Part shown: positions 5,385 to 5,486 of the stretch, piece after piece
Numbering within the stretch: position 1 is the first letter of the stretch
Layout: each line of letters opens with the position of its first letter
Assembly: GCA_023249895.1 (NCBI GenBank)
Contig: JAHFBS010000030.1
Location: 2,727 to 8,212 of the forward strand
Direction of reading: 5' to 3'
DNA length: 5,486 nucleotides
DNA from: a bacterium
GTDB lineage: Bacteria > Babelota > Babeliae > Babelales > RVW-14
Notes under the pieces: model-generated
What the model was told of the DNA's origin: nothing
The model's database searches: none
The model's input: only the letters and a program-made list of their open reading frames with translations
Translations under genes and position numbers: made by a program

Positions 5385-5486
5385 ATGAGGTATTTGGAAG
5401 AGCTTGAACAAAAAGTTCTTCGCCTGATTCAACGTAATCAGGAGCTGCAAACACGCCTAAGTGCCTTGACCAAAGAGATTGAGCAG
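5385..5486 (+). CDS. ZapB-like coiled-coil protein, N-terminal fragment (cut by right edge)
   Basis: Thirty-four codons from ATG at 5385 stay open to the window end. The start has GAGG (5373-5376) eight bases upstream. The peptide forms an unbroken heptad pattern with core residues L4, L7, V11, L14, N18, L21, L25, L28 and I32, so a parallel dimeric coiled coil from the first residues is likely. The buried Asn18 is typical of two-stranded zippers. There is no signal peptide. Short N-terminal coils of this style (ELEQKV, LIQRNQELQ) resemble small cell-division proteins of the ZapB/DUF904 type, which help organise the FtsZ ring. This is an inference from sequence style. A longer coiled-coil protein is equally possible, and PheS, which often follows rplT, does not fit. 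Confidence 0.72.
   Translation, partial: MRYLEELEQKVLRLIQRNQELQTRLSALTKEIEQ

Overview
The window holds the divergent start regions of two transcription units and one compact informational gene cluster. On the minus strand (1-504) is the N-terminal part of an unrecognised exported protein that runs off the left edge. On the plus strand is a tightly packed series: a PpiD-like membrane-anchored peptidyl-prolyl isomerase (1163-3124), recA (3128-4165), infC (4158-4721), rpmI (4724-4918), rplT (4940-5296), and the first 34 codons of a coiled-coil protein (from 5385) cut by the right edge.

Organism: a bacterium using Shine-Dalgarno initiation with moderately AT-rich coding DNA. A PpiD-type periplasmic chaperone and a classical signal peptide point to a diderm (Gram-negative-type) cell. 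The proteins are clearly bacterial but diverge from the E. coli forms at normally conserved positions. The gene order ppiD-recA-infC-rpmI-rplT differs from the familiar thrS-infC-rpmI-rplT-pheST order. A poorly characterised or deep-branching lineage (for example the host-associated Dependentiae/TM6) is a guess from gene style; the sequence alone does not settle it.

Layout: the 658-base gap between the divergent genes carries four GC-rich palindromic repeats (542-804) with shared termini GTCAT...ATC(C/T)AG. They are arranged as two inverted pairs, and one copy is enlarged by a nested hairpin. This is the accessory part of the window. Right of the repeats lie two candidate promoters and a possible 34-codon small ORF leading into the isomerase gene.

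The genes from 1163 to 5296 are separated by -8 to +21 bases, which suggests one transcript with translational coupling joining envelope protein folding (PpiD), recombination and repair (RecA), translation initiation (IF3) and the 50S subunit (L35, L20). Just before recA there is a perfect 17-base dyad beside its ribosome binding site, and a candidate internal promoter lies about 40 bases further up. A good promoter (TTGACA-N17-TAAAAG) lies after rplT and may drive the final partial gene separately. I found no defence system, CRISPR array, transposase gene, tRNA or rRNA.
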